Below, one piece after another: positions 57,634-64,000 of a DNA stretch of 64,000 nucleotides (position 1 is the first letter of the stretch; every line of letters begins with the position of its first letter). Under the pieces are notes generated by a model. The model worked only from the letters and a program-made list of their open reading frames with translations. It had not been told where the DNA came from and did no database searches. The position numbers were made by a program, and so were the translations under genes. The stretch lies in NCBI RefSeq assembly GCF_020073815.1, contig NZ_JAIQZJ010000003.1, positions 248,001 to 312,000 on the forward strand, in the 5' to 3' direction. The DNA comes from Nocardioides mangrovi (lineage in GTDB: Bacteria > Actinomycetota > Actinomycetes > Propionibacteriales > Nocardioidaceae).

Positions 57634-59292
57634 CTACGTGGTCATCCGCTCCAGGCGGGTGCGCAGCAGCGGCACCCGGTGGGCGTTGCCGGTCAGGTCG
57701 ACGTAGCGCTCGCCGTACGCCGCGAGCAGGGCGTCGTCGAGCCGACGGACCGCGCCGGGCGGGTACTTGTAGTCCATCCGCGTCGCGATCGTCTCGGCGT
57801 CGACCCCGGCGAGCACGTCGCCGAGCTCGGCGAGCGTCGCGATGCCGAGCTCGGGGAGCAGGCCGGCGATCCAGCCGTAGTGGTCCTGGCGCGACCACTC
57901 GGCGTCGGCGTACTGGCCGGCGAGGTAGGCGGCCAGCTCGCGCGGACTGATCGCGTCGCCGGCGCCGGTCGGCTCCTCGACGGCGGCGCCGCGAAGCCGC
58001 TCACGGATCGTGGTGAACTCCTGGTCGGCGAGCTCGAGCAGCCCGGCGGCAAGGGTGAAACGGCGGTCGAAGTCGCGCGCGTGCTCGGCCGGGACGCTGC
58101 CCTTGTAGCGGATGTCGTGCTCGAACTCCGCCCACGCGTGCTGGAGGACCGTGCGCACCTGGACCTGGGCGACCTGCCCCTCGTCGCCGTCGTCCAGGGT
58201 GATCTGCAGGTGGCGGCTCGCGTAGCCGAAGCGGCCCTGGCTGGCGGTCTCGAGGCCGAGGTCGCGGTCGTCGAGCACCTCCAGCTGGGCGCCCAGCACC
58301 TCGGCGACCGCGGCGACGTCGGCGTGCACGTAGGTGATCACCCGGACCCCGACCTGGTCGCCGATCTCGCGCAGCGGGTCGGTGTAGGCCGGCACGCCGT
58401 CGACCGTGCGCGCGGCCTTGGCCGCGAAGGACTCGACGCTCTTGGCTCGCCCCGCGACGCTCAGGTAGTTGATGCCGGCCTCGTCGAGGATCGAGGTCAC
58501 CAGCACGACCAGGTCGGCGGCGACCCGGACCAGCGCGGGCTGGCGCTCGGCGTACGCCGCGACGGCCTGCTGGATCGCGCCGTGGGTGTCGAGGAGGGTG
58601 GGCGTGACGATGTAGCCGTGCTCGAAGGAGCCGTACGTCGTGACCCGGGTCGGCCAGCGGTCGGCCATCAGGGCGACGTACGCACAGACGACGGCGTCGA
58701 CCTGGTCCTCGGCGCGGCCGAGCTCGGCCTTGGTGGTGGCGTCCTCGACCTGGACGCGCAGCGCCCGCCAGGTCGGGTCGGGGGGCACCAGCCGCTCCAT
58801 CAGGTCCATCAGCCGGAGCAGCTCGGCCTGGAGCCCGTCGAGCGTGCGGCCGCGCTTGTCCTTGTACTTCAGGGTCTTGGCGAGGTTGAAGAGCACGATC
58901 GTCGCGGGGTGCGGGTAGACCTCGATCGCGCGGCGCTCCCGGCCCGAGCGCGGGTCCATGTCCAGCCGGAGGCGCTTGCAGATCCGGGCGCCGCGCGGCC
59001 CGTCGGCCATCTCGGGCTTGCCGAGGTTGGTCGGGTGGGCGCCGGCCTCGAAGCGGTGGAAGTCCTGGTTGAGGTCCTTCTCGGCCTGCCGCGACCCGGT
59101 CTGGTTGGTCACGATCAGCGGCGCGTCGAGGCCGACCACGCAGGGGCCCTCGACGTACGGCGCGACCGCGTCCTCGATCTCCTCGTCGGAGTGCACCGAC
59201 GACAGGTGCACGAGGTGTCCCTCGGCGTCGAGGACGGCGACGCCGGTGCGCTGGCGCTGCCCCCAGGCGAGGTCGATGCCGACGTAGAACAC
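57634..59292 (-). CDS. fusion of a DUF429 (RNase H-like) domain and a RelA/SpoT-type alarmone synthetase domain
   Basis: The 552-residue protein opens with a DUF429 domain (about 1-220; VGIDLAWG, GLDAPLIV, ARICKRLRLDMDPR, IEVYPHPATIVLF, AEDQVDAVVCAYVAL), predicted to have an RNase H-like nuclease fold. Residues ~275-400 match a RelA/SpoT synthetase: GRAKSVESFAAKAAR (ATP site), IGDQVGVRVITYVHADV (metal Asp), GRFGYASRHLQ (G-loop Tyr and His) and VQVRTVLQHAWAEFEHD. The glutamate of the usual E-(I/V)-Q-(I/V)-R-T motif is Gln376 here, so normal (p)ppGpp synthesis is doubtful. The last ~150 residues are a helical domain. It is the third gene of a P450-TetR operon. GTG 59292 directly precedes the conserved VGIDLAWG. 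Confidence 0.85.
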   Translation of the reverse strand: MFYVGIDLAWGQRQRTGVAVLDAEGHLVHLSSVHSDEEIEDAVAPYVEGPCVVGLDAPLIVTNQTGSRQAEKDLNQDFHRFEAGAHPTNLGKPEMADGPRGARICKRLRLDMDPRSGRERRAIEVYPHPATIVLFNLAKTLKYKDKRGRTLDGLQAELLRLMDLMERLVPPDPTWRALRVQVEDATTKAELGRAEDQVDAVVCAYVALMADRWPTRVTTYGSFEHGYIVTPTLLDTHGAIQQAVAAYAERQPALVRVAADLVVLVTSILDEAGINYLSVAGRAKSVESFAAKAARTVDGVPAYTDPLREIGDQVGVRVITYVHADVAAVAEVLGAQLEVLDDRDLGLETASQGRFGYASRHLQITLDDGDEGQVAQVQVRTVLQHAWAEFEHDIRYKGSVPAEHARDFDRRFTLAAGLLELADQEFTTIRERLRGAAVEEPTGAGDAISPRELAAYLAGQYADAEWSRQDHYGWIAGLLPELGIATLAELGDVLAGVDAETIATRMDYKYPPGAVRRLDDALLAAYGERYVDLTGNAHRVPLLRTRLERMTT

Positions 59293-59306
59293 GGACCTAG
59301 GGTGCC

Positions 59307-59768
59307 CTACCGGAGCGATGGGAGGACGAACCGCTCGATCAATGCGCGCTCCTCGGCGTCGTCGCGGCCGGGCACGACGAGCAGCGAGACGATGACGCGG
59401 ACCAGCCAGCGGGCGGTCTGCTCGTCGCCGAGGATCCCGAGGACGGCGTCGGACTGGGCGAGCGCCGCGGTCGTGCCGGCGTCGGCGGTGCCGAACCACG
59501 CGAGCAGCTCGGGCCGGGCGCGGACCTCGCGCAGCGCGGCGAGCACCGCCTCGACCGGGTCGTCGGTGGGCAGCAACGCGACGATCCGGCGCGCCTCGCG
59601 CTGCACGAAGGCGAGGTGGAGCGCGTGCCGGTCCGGGAAGTAGCGGTAGAGCGTGGCGCGCGAGCAGCCCGCCGCCGTCGCAATCTCGCCCATGCCGACC
59701 GCGGTGACGCCGTGCGCGGCGAAGAGGCCGGCTGCGGCGTCGAGGATCCGGGCCGTCTGGTCGGTCAC
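59307..59768 (-). CDS. TetR-family transcriptional regulator (short)
   Basis: The 153-residue protein has the TetR helix-turn-helix in residues ~8-50 (ILDAAAGLFAAHGVTAVGMG, EIATAAGCSRATLYRYFPDR) and a ligand domain shorter than the usual ~140 residues, ending VLPSLR. Its GTG start overlaps the P450 stop as GTGA, and the DUF429-RelA/SpoT gene begins 14 bp after its stop. It is the natural candidate to bind the perfect palindrome in front of the P450 gene and so control the whole operon. Confidence 0.9.
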   Translation of the reverse strand: MTDQTARILDAAAGLFAAHGVTAVGMGEIATAAGCSRATLYRYFPDRHALHLAFVQREARRIVALLPTDDPVEAVLAALREVRARPELLAWFGTADAGTTAALAQSDAVLGILGDEQTARWLVRVIVSLLVVPGRDDAEERALIERFVLPSLR

Positions 59769-60946
59769 GCGGCCACCCGGAAGGGGACCGTCGTGGGGCG
59801 GCGGACGTAGGGCCCGGGCGCCCAGCGGACCCCGTCGAGGTCGACCGCGAAGTCGGGGCAGCGGGCGAGCAGCTCCTCCAGCGCGACCCGGGCCTGCATC
59901 CGCGCGGCCGCGGCGCCGAGGCAGTGGTGGTTGCCCTGACTGAAGGTGAGGATCTGGCCGGGCCGCCGGCGTACGTCGAGCTCGTCGGCGTCGGCGCCGT
60001 AGCGGCGCGGGTCGCGGTTGGCGGCGCCGTACAGCAGGAGGGTGCGGCGCCCGGCCGGGATCGTGGTGCCGTGCAGCGCGACCTCGCGGGTGGTGGTGCG
60101 GGCGAGGCACTGGACCGGGCTGGTGAGGCGGAGCAGCTCCTCGACGGCGTCCGTGACCAGCGTGGGGTCGTCGAGCAGGAGGCGGCGCTGGTCGCGGCGC
60201 TCCTCGAGCAGCTGCACGCTTCCGCCGAGCATGCCGGTCGTGGTGTCGTTGCCTCCGGTGACGACCGCGAAGACGTAGCTGAGGATCGAGAGGATGCCGG
60301 CGTCGTCGTCGGCGACGCCCGCGGCGACCAGGTGGGAGACGGTGTCGTCGCCGGGCTCGCGCCGGCGGCGCTCGATGAGCTCGGCGAAGTAGCCGGTCAT
60401 CTCGAGGTTGGCGCGGGTGGCGCCGGTGATGTCGCCCTCGGCGCTGGCGGAGACGATCGCGTGGGTCCAGTCGTCGAACCGCTCGCGGCCGTCCGCCGGC
60501 ACCCCGAGGTAGTGCGCGACGACCATCGTCGGCAGCGGCTTGAAGAGCGCCTCGACGACGTCGCCGCCGCCCTCGGCGCGCAACCGCTCGAGCCGCTCGA
60601 CGACGAACGCCCGGACCTCGGGCTCGAGGCTGCCGATCTGGCGCGGGGTGAAGCCGCGGGCCACCAGCCTGCGGAAGGCGGTGTGGTCGGGCGGGTCCAT
60701 CATCACCAGCGGCAGGTTGTCGGCCAGGCCGATGGTCTCGAGCTCGTCGTACTCGACGGTGAGACCCTGCGCGGAGGAGAAGGTCGCGGTGTCGACCGCG
60801 GCGGCCAGCACGTCCTCGTGGCGGGAGAGCACGTAGTAGTCGCGGCCGCCCGGCCGCCCGACGTGGTGGACCGGGTCGTCGTCACGCAGCGCGGCGTACG
60901 ACGCCCATGGGCTGGCCCAGGTCTCGGCTGTCCCCGGTCGGTACAT
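59765..60946 (-). CDS. cytochrome P450
   Basis: The 393-residue haem monooxygenase is of the short soluble actinobacterial type. It shows the oxygen-activation motif VTGGNDTTT, ExxR in VEELLRLTSP, the FxxGxHxCxG haem loop in FSQGNHHCLG with the cysteine ligand, and ANRDPRRYG upstream of it. The start ATG lies seven bases from CACGAT. It heads an operon with tetR and the DUF429-RelA/SpoT fusion. Its substrate is unknown, and no ferredoxin gene is near. Confidence 0.95.
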   Translation of the reverse strand: MYRPGTAETWASPWASYAALRDDDPVHHVGRPGGRDYYVLSRHEDVLAAAVDTATFSSAQGLTVEYDELETIGLADNLPLVMMDPPDHTAFRRLVARGFTPRQIGSLEPEVRAFVVERLERLRAEGGGDVVEALFKPLPTMVVAHYLGVPADGRERFDDWTHAIVSASAEGDITGATRANLEMTGYFAELIERRRREPGDDTVSHLVAAGVADDDAGILSILSYVFAVVTGGNDTTTGMLGGSVQLLEERRDQRRLLLDDPTLVTDAVEELLRLTSPVQCLARTTTREVALHGTTIPAGRRTLLLYGAANRDPRRYGADADELDVRRRPGQILTFSQGNHHCLGAAAARMQARVALEELLARCPDFAVDLDGVRWAPGPYVRRPTTVPFRVAA

Positions 60947-60953
60947 GGGTCCG

Positions 60954-60983
60954 ATCGTGAGACAAATCGGCCGATTTGTCCAA
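60954..60983 (-). promoter_or_regulatory. P450-operon promoter with perfect 20-bp palindromic operator
   Basis: On the minus strand -35 TTGGAC (60983-60978) and -10 CACGAT (60959-60954) are 18 bp apart. GACAAATCGGCCGATTTGTC (60961-60980) is a perfect palindrome filling the spacer and overlapping the -35. A bound repressor, most likely the TetR of the operon, would block polymerase. Confidence 0.75.
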
Positions 60984-60989
60984 CGGTGC

Positions 60990-61007
60990 CAGCCGAGGCC
61001 TCGGCTG
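60990..61007 (-). terminator. palindrome, possible terminator after the 47-residue gene
   Basis: CAGCCGAGGCCTCGGCTG is a perfect 18-bp palindrome, 22 bp past the stop codon of the minus-strand small gene and 7 bp before the P450 promoter. Confidence 0.5.
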
Positions 61008-61028
61008 CTGGCAGCCGAACCCTCGGGC

Positions 61029-61172
61029 TCAGCGACTCGCGCGCTGCAGCGCGACCCGGGCGGTCCGGGCGGCGGAGGCCGCGCGGTCCTGGCGGGTGCG
61101 ACCGGGGCGGCGGGAGGGGCTGCGGTGCAGCTCGTTGAGGACGATGGCGGGGTTCACGGTGAGGGGGTTCAT
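61029..61172 (-). CDS. small Arg-rich protein, 47 residues
   Basis: The minus strand between the P450 promoter and the SGNH gene encodes MNPLTVNPAIVLNELHRSPS followed by RRPGRTRQDRAASAARTARV and ALQRASR. The N-terminal half is hydrophobic/polar and the C-terminal half strongly basic. GGAG lies about 12 bases before the ATG, a long spacing. A palindrome downstream could be its terminator. It has no known domain, and its genuineness rests on position and codon pattern. Confidence 0.5.
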   Translation of the reverse strand: MNPLTVNPAIVLNELHRSPSRRPGRTRQDRAASAARTARVALQRASR

Positions 61173-61279
61173 GACAGCGATGCTCCGACGTAAGGCGTGG
61201 TGTTGACGTCGGGAGGAGTGCTGATTCCGTCGCCAGATACACCGGCCACCACGAAATGAGGTGCCTCAGTCGACCGGGT

Positions 61280-62107
61280 TCAGTCCACGAGGGCGGGCGG
61301 GTGGTGCCCGAACGGCACGTCCTCGGCGTAGCCGAGCGCGGCCAGCACCGAGGGCAGCAGCGCCTTCGCGGTCCGGCGGTAGCCGGCGCCGGAGGGGTGG
61401 AAGCGGTCGAGGGAGAACATCTCGTCCGGCTGGGCGATGAAGAACGGGCCGACCACCTCGGCCAGCCCGACCGCCCGGCCGCCCAGCTCCGTGGTCACGT
61501 CGCGCTGCACCGCGGCCAGCTGCCGGGACGCCCGCGAGCCGAGGCCACGCAGCGGCTGGCGCAGGGCCCGGAGCGCGCCGAGGTCGGGGCAGGTGCCGAC
61601 GACCACCTCCGCGCCGGAGCCGCGCAGCGCGGACACCGCCGCGCCGAGGTGCCGCCGCGAGTCGACCGGGCGGATCCGGTGGATGACGTCGTTGCCCCCG
61701 ACCACGATCACCGCGACGTCGGGGCGGTAGCCGCCCGGCAGCGCCGCGAGCTGGCCGGCCAGGTCGGAGCTCTCGGCGCCGACGACCGCGGCGGTGTGCA
61801 GCCGCACCGCGCGCCGGGTCGCCTTCGCCAGTCGACGGGCCAGCTCGGCGCCGAGGGTCTGCTTCGGCCCGTCGGCGCCCAGGCCGGCGGCGATCGAGTC
61901 GCCGAGCAGGAGCAGGTCGACCGGGTCGCCGTACTTGCCCTTGTAGACGCGGTCGGAGAAGAGCGCCTCCTCGCCGAACGGCTTGCCGATCACCTCGCGC
62001 GCGGCGGCCGCCTGCCGGCGCAGCGCGTACGACGCGCCCGCTGCCGCGGTGGCGGTGCCGAACGCGAGGACTCCCGTCGTGACGGCGATCCGGTGACGAA
62101 GACCCAT
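61280..62107 (-). CDS. SGNH/GDSL-type hydrolase, membrane-anchored or secreted
   Basis: The 275-residue protein begins with a hydrophobic segment (VTTGVLAFGTATAAAGASYA) that acts as signal or membrane anchor. The SGNH blocks follow: DLLLLGDSIAAGLGAD with the nucleophile serine, the Gly block in ESSDLAGQL, VIVVGGNDVIHRI with the Asn of block III, and the Asp/His pair in SLDRFHPSGAGYRRTA. Such enzymes are esterases or acyl-transfer hydrolases of envelope lipids or polysaccharides. ATG 62107 is used because codons upstream are not protein-like. Confidence 0.9.
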   Translation of the reverse strand: MGLRHRIAVTTGVLAFGTATAAAGASYALRRQAAAAREVIGKPFGEEALFSDRVYKGKYGDPVDLLLLGDSIAAGLGADGPKQTLGAELARRLAKATRRAVRLHTAAVVGAESSDLAGQLAALPGGYRPDVAVIVVGGNDVIHRIRPVDSRRHLGAAVSALRGSGAEVVVGTCPDLGALRALRQPLRGLGSRASRQLAAVQRDVTTELGGRAVGLAEVVGPFFIAQPDEMFSLDRFHPSGAGYRRTAKALLPSVLAALGYAEDVPFGHHPPALVD

Positions 62108-62234
62108 GGTCGGAGCGCACCAGCGCGACCCGACCGGACCGTCACCGGGAGTGGACGGGTCGGTGAACACCACCCGACACCGAGACTTGGCCGGGCGTTC
62201 AGCCCGTGGTCGGTCCCGAGGTCGAGCCTGTTCC

Positions 62235-62240
62235 TACCGT
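62235..62240 (+). promoter_or_regulatory. leaderless -10 box of the MptB-like gene
   Basis: TACCGT lies seven bases before GTG 62248 and ten before ATG 62251, which favours the GTG as start. Confidence 0.5.
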
Positions 62241-62247
62241 GTGGCCC

Positions 62248-63687
62248 GTGATGGCTCGCGGCGTGCTCGGCCCCGTGCTCGTGCTCATCGGGGGCCTGAT
62301 CACCCAGGTGCTGCCCTGGTCGAGCCCGATGGCGAGCGCGCCTGTCCTCGAGCCGCTCCGCGACAGCACCGCCGGCCGGATGTTCGGGCTCGTGGTCGTG
62401 ATGGCGGGCCTGGCCCTTCTCGGCTCGGCCTGGCTGACGCTGCTCCACGCGACCCACCCCGAGACCGGTCGCGACCCCCTCGACCGGCTGCGGACGGCGC
62501 GGATCGCGGGCCTGGCGTGGAGCCTGCCGCTGCTGCTCGCCCCGCCTCTCTTCAGCCGCGACGGCTGGAGCTACGCCGCGCAGGGCGCCCTCACCCACCT
62601 CGGGCTCTCGCCCTACATCTGGACCCCCAGCATCTTCGACGGCCAGATCAAGGAGGGCGTCGACCCGCTCTGGTGGAACACCCCGGCGCCGTACGGACCG
62701 CTGCCGCTGGGCTGGGGTTCCCAGGTCGCCGCGCTCACCGACAACCCCTGGCTGATGGTGATCGGATACCGGCTGCTCGCCCTGCTCGGGCTCGCCCTGC
62801 TCGCCTGGGCGACACCGCGGCTGGCCCGCGCCGGCGGCGCCGACCCCGCGCGCGCCTCGGCGCTGGTGCTGGCCGCCCCGATCACGGTCGTCCACGGCGT
62901 CGGCGGCGTGCACAACGACCTCGTGATGGCCGGACTGATGGCGGCCGCGCTCGCGCTGGCCATGGAGCGCCAGCTGCTGCTCGCGGCCGCCGTCACCGGC
63001 GCCGCGGCGGCGGTCAAGCTGCCCGGGGGGCTGGTCGGCATCGCGGTCGCCCTGGTCTCGCTGCCCCTCGCCGCAGCGCTCTACCCGCGGCTGCGCCGGA
63101 TGCTGGTCGTCGCCGCGGTCGCGGTCGGCGTGCTCGTCGGCTCCGGCATCGCGGTCGGCGTCGGCACGGGCTGGATCCACGCCCTCAACGCGCCCGCGCT
63201 GGTCCCGACCCCGCTGTCGATGACGACCTGGGTCGGGATCCTGATCGGCGAGACCAGCATCGTCCGCGGGCTCGGCCTGGCTGTGGTCGCCGTCGCCGCA
63301 GCGTGGCTGGCGCTGCGCGGCCGCACCGGCGACCCGGCGTACGCCGTCCGCGCCGTCGCGCTGCTCGTGACGGCGCTGCTGGTGCTGAGCCCCGCGGTGC
63401 GGGAGTGGTACTTCCTCTGGCCGCTGCCCTTCGTCGCCGCCGTGCCGTGGCGGCGGCCGGTCGAGCAACTGGTCCGCGACCTCGCGCTGGTGCTCGGGAT
63501 CGCGGCGCCGCTCGACTCCTCGCTGCGCGGTGCACCCGCCGAGGTGGTCGTGGTGCTCGGCCTGGTGGTCCTGACCGTGCTGCGGCTGCGGAGCTACGCC
63601 GGAGCCGTCGAGGTCCGCCGTCGCGAGCGCCTCCAGGCGGGTGCGATGGCAAGGCGCCGGCGCGAGAGCAGACTGGACGTCTTCTGA
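62248..63687 (+). CDS. polyprenol-phosphate-mannose-dependent alpha-mannosyltransferase (MptB-like, GT-C fold)
   Basis: The 479-residue membrane protein has about 12 hydrophobic helices and the GT-C loop with aspartate after the first helices (FSRDGWSYAAQGALTHLG), followed by NTPAPYGPLPLGW and GVGGVHNDLVMAG. This matches the MptB group that builds the alpha-1,6-mannan core of lipomannan in mycobacteria. Lipomannan-like products in this organism are an inference. The C-terminal tail is Arg-rich and cytosolic. The next gene, on the other strand, is also a glycosyltransferase. Confidence 0.88.
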   Translation: MMARGVLGPVLVLIGGLITQVLPWSSPMASAPVLEPLRDSTAGRMFGLVVVMAGLALLGSAWLTLLHATHPETGRDPLDRLRTARIAGLAWSLPLLLAPPLFSRDGWSYAAQGALTHLGLSPYIWTPSIFDGQIKEGVDPLWWNTPAPYGPLPLGWGSQVAALTDNPWLMVIGYRLLALLGLALLAWATPRLARAGGADPARASALVLAAPITVVHGVGGVHNDLVMAGLMAAALALAMERQLLLAAAVTGAAAAVKLPGGLVGIAVALVSLPLAAALYPRLRRMLVVAAVAVGVLVGSGIAVGVGTGWIHALNAPALVPTPLSMTTWVGILIGETSIVRGLGLAVVAVAAAWLALRGRTGDPAYAVRAVALLVTALLVLSPAVREWYFLWPLPFVAAVPWRRPVEQLVRDLALVLGIAAPLDSSLRGAPAEVVVVLGLVVLTVLRLRSYAGAVEVRRRERLQAGAMARRRRESRLDVF

Positions 63688-63754
63688 GCGTCGGCAACGC
63701 TGCCAGCGTGCCCGAATGGTGGCGCGCAGCAGGCGGACGGCGGCGGTTCCGGCG

Positions 63755-64000
63755 TCAGGCCGGTCGGCGGGACCGGACGCCGGTCGCGGTCTGACCGCCG
63801 GTGTGGACGGCGAGCATCGCCTCGACCGTCTGCTTCCACGGGAAGAGCTCGGCGCGGTAGCGCGCCGCCTCCCGCGTCGAGGCCCGCGGCCGGGCGGCCA
63901 GCCGGAGCACCGCGTCGGCGAGCGCGCCGGCCTCGGGCCGGCCCCACTCGCCGCAGGACTCGTCGACCAGCTCCCGGGCGCCGCCCTCGTCGGCGGTCAC
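63755..64000 (-). CDS. glycosyltransferase (GT4-like), C-terminal fragment cut by window edge
   Basis: The minus-strand frame is open at the right edge and ends at 63755. The visible residues include DEGGARELVDESCGEWGRPE, where the E-x-x-x-E-like GGARELV and the Gly are typical of the donor-binding helix at the C-terminal end of GT4 glycosyltransferases, followed by ADAVLRLA and FPWKQTVEAMLAVH. The start lies outside the window. Acceptor and sugar are unknown, but the MptB-like neighbour suggests envelope glycan work. Confidence 0.75.
   Translation of the reverse strand: MTADEGGARELVDESCGEWGRPEAGALADAVLRLAARPRASTREAARYRAELFPWKQTVEAMLAVHTGGQTATGVRSRRPA

Overview
The window is a stretch of high-GC actinobacterial chromosome. 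Gene content and protein style fit a member of the Nocardioidaceae (Nocardioides-like): mycothiol-linked DinB/MDMPI-fold proteins, an AbiEi/DUF559-type protein typical of that group, a mycobacterial-type glpD/TetR/flavoprotein/lipid-kinase block, an MptB-like mannosyltransferase, many GTG starts, and many leaderless-type promoters. The taxonomic call is inference from gene content. I see no rRNA, tRNA, CRISPR, integrase, transposase or phage gene.

Layout. 1-8.4 kb: an alpha-methylacyl-CoA racemase (cut by the left edge), an AbiEi-like protein bracketed by palindromic repeats, a polar amino-acid ABC transporter (solute-binding protein, permease, ATPase), an M28 peptidase lipoprotein, a CapA-like lipoprotein and a PatB/MalY-type aminotransferase. 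8.5-15.2 kb: GH1 beta-glucosidase, pirin, then a divergent block with lipid kinase and alkyl-DHAP-synthase-like flavoprotein on one side and TetR and glycerol-3-phosphate dehydrogenase on the other. 15.2-23.4 kb: ECF sigma factor with SnoaL tail, mycothiol-type enzyme, LuxR-type regulator, LtrA, quinone oxidoreductase, DUF2332, a lipoprotein and an aldehyde dehydrogenase. 23.4-33 kb: an EF-G-like GTPase behind a structured leader, MecA_N-type penicillin-binding protein, MerR with a thioredoxin-reductase-like flavoprotein, DEAD-box helicase, glmS.

33-46.4 kb: several small genes, YceI, a tandem GNAT, luciferase-like monooxygenase, PAS-SpoIIE phosphatase, acyl-CoA dehydrogenase, P450, an SSS-family symporter with its DUF3311 partner, a three-repeat secreted protein, and a PadR/DUF1707 pair. 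46.5-57.6 kb: M3 peptidase, ECF42 sigma factor with YCII partner, GH6 cellulase-like enzyme, DUF4287, MFS exporter coupled to an unusual zinc-finger SDR, Cys-rich small protein, DUF664, M1 peptidase. 57.6-64 kb: an operon of P450, TetR and a DUF429-RelA/SpoT fusion behind a perfect 20-bp palindrome, a small Arg-rich protein, SGNH hydrolase, MptB-like mannosyltransferase and the end of a glycosyltransferase.

How it works together. The window is mostly housekeeping and accessory metabolism packed very tightly. Many co-directional genes overlap by four bases (GTGA or ATGA). Several divergent pairs have only 9-29 bases between start codons, with -10 boxes of the form (T/C)AnnnT lying 6-8 bases before the start codon, which is the leaderless arrangement. 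Genes with long 5' regions instead carry clear Shine-Dalgarno sequences. The most unusual content is the DUF429-RelA/SpoT fusion operon, two dispersed repeat families, the three-repeat secreted protein, the structured leader of the EF-G-like gene, and several genes shorter than 60 codons.
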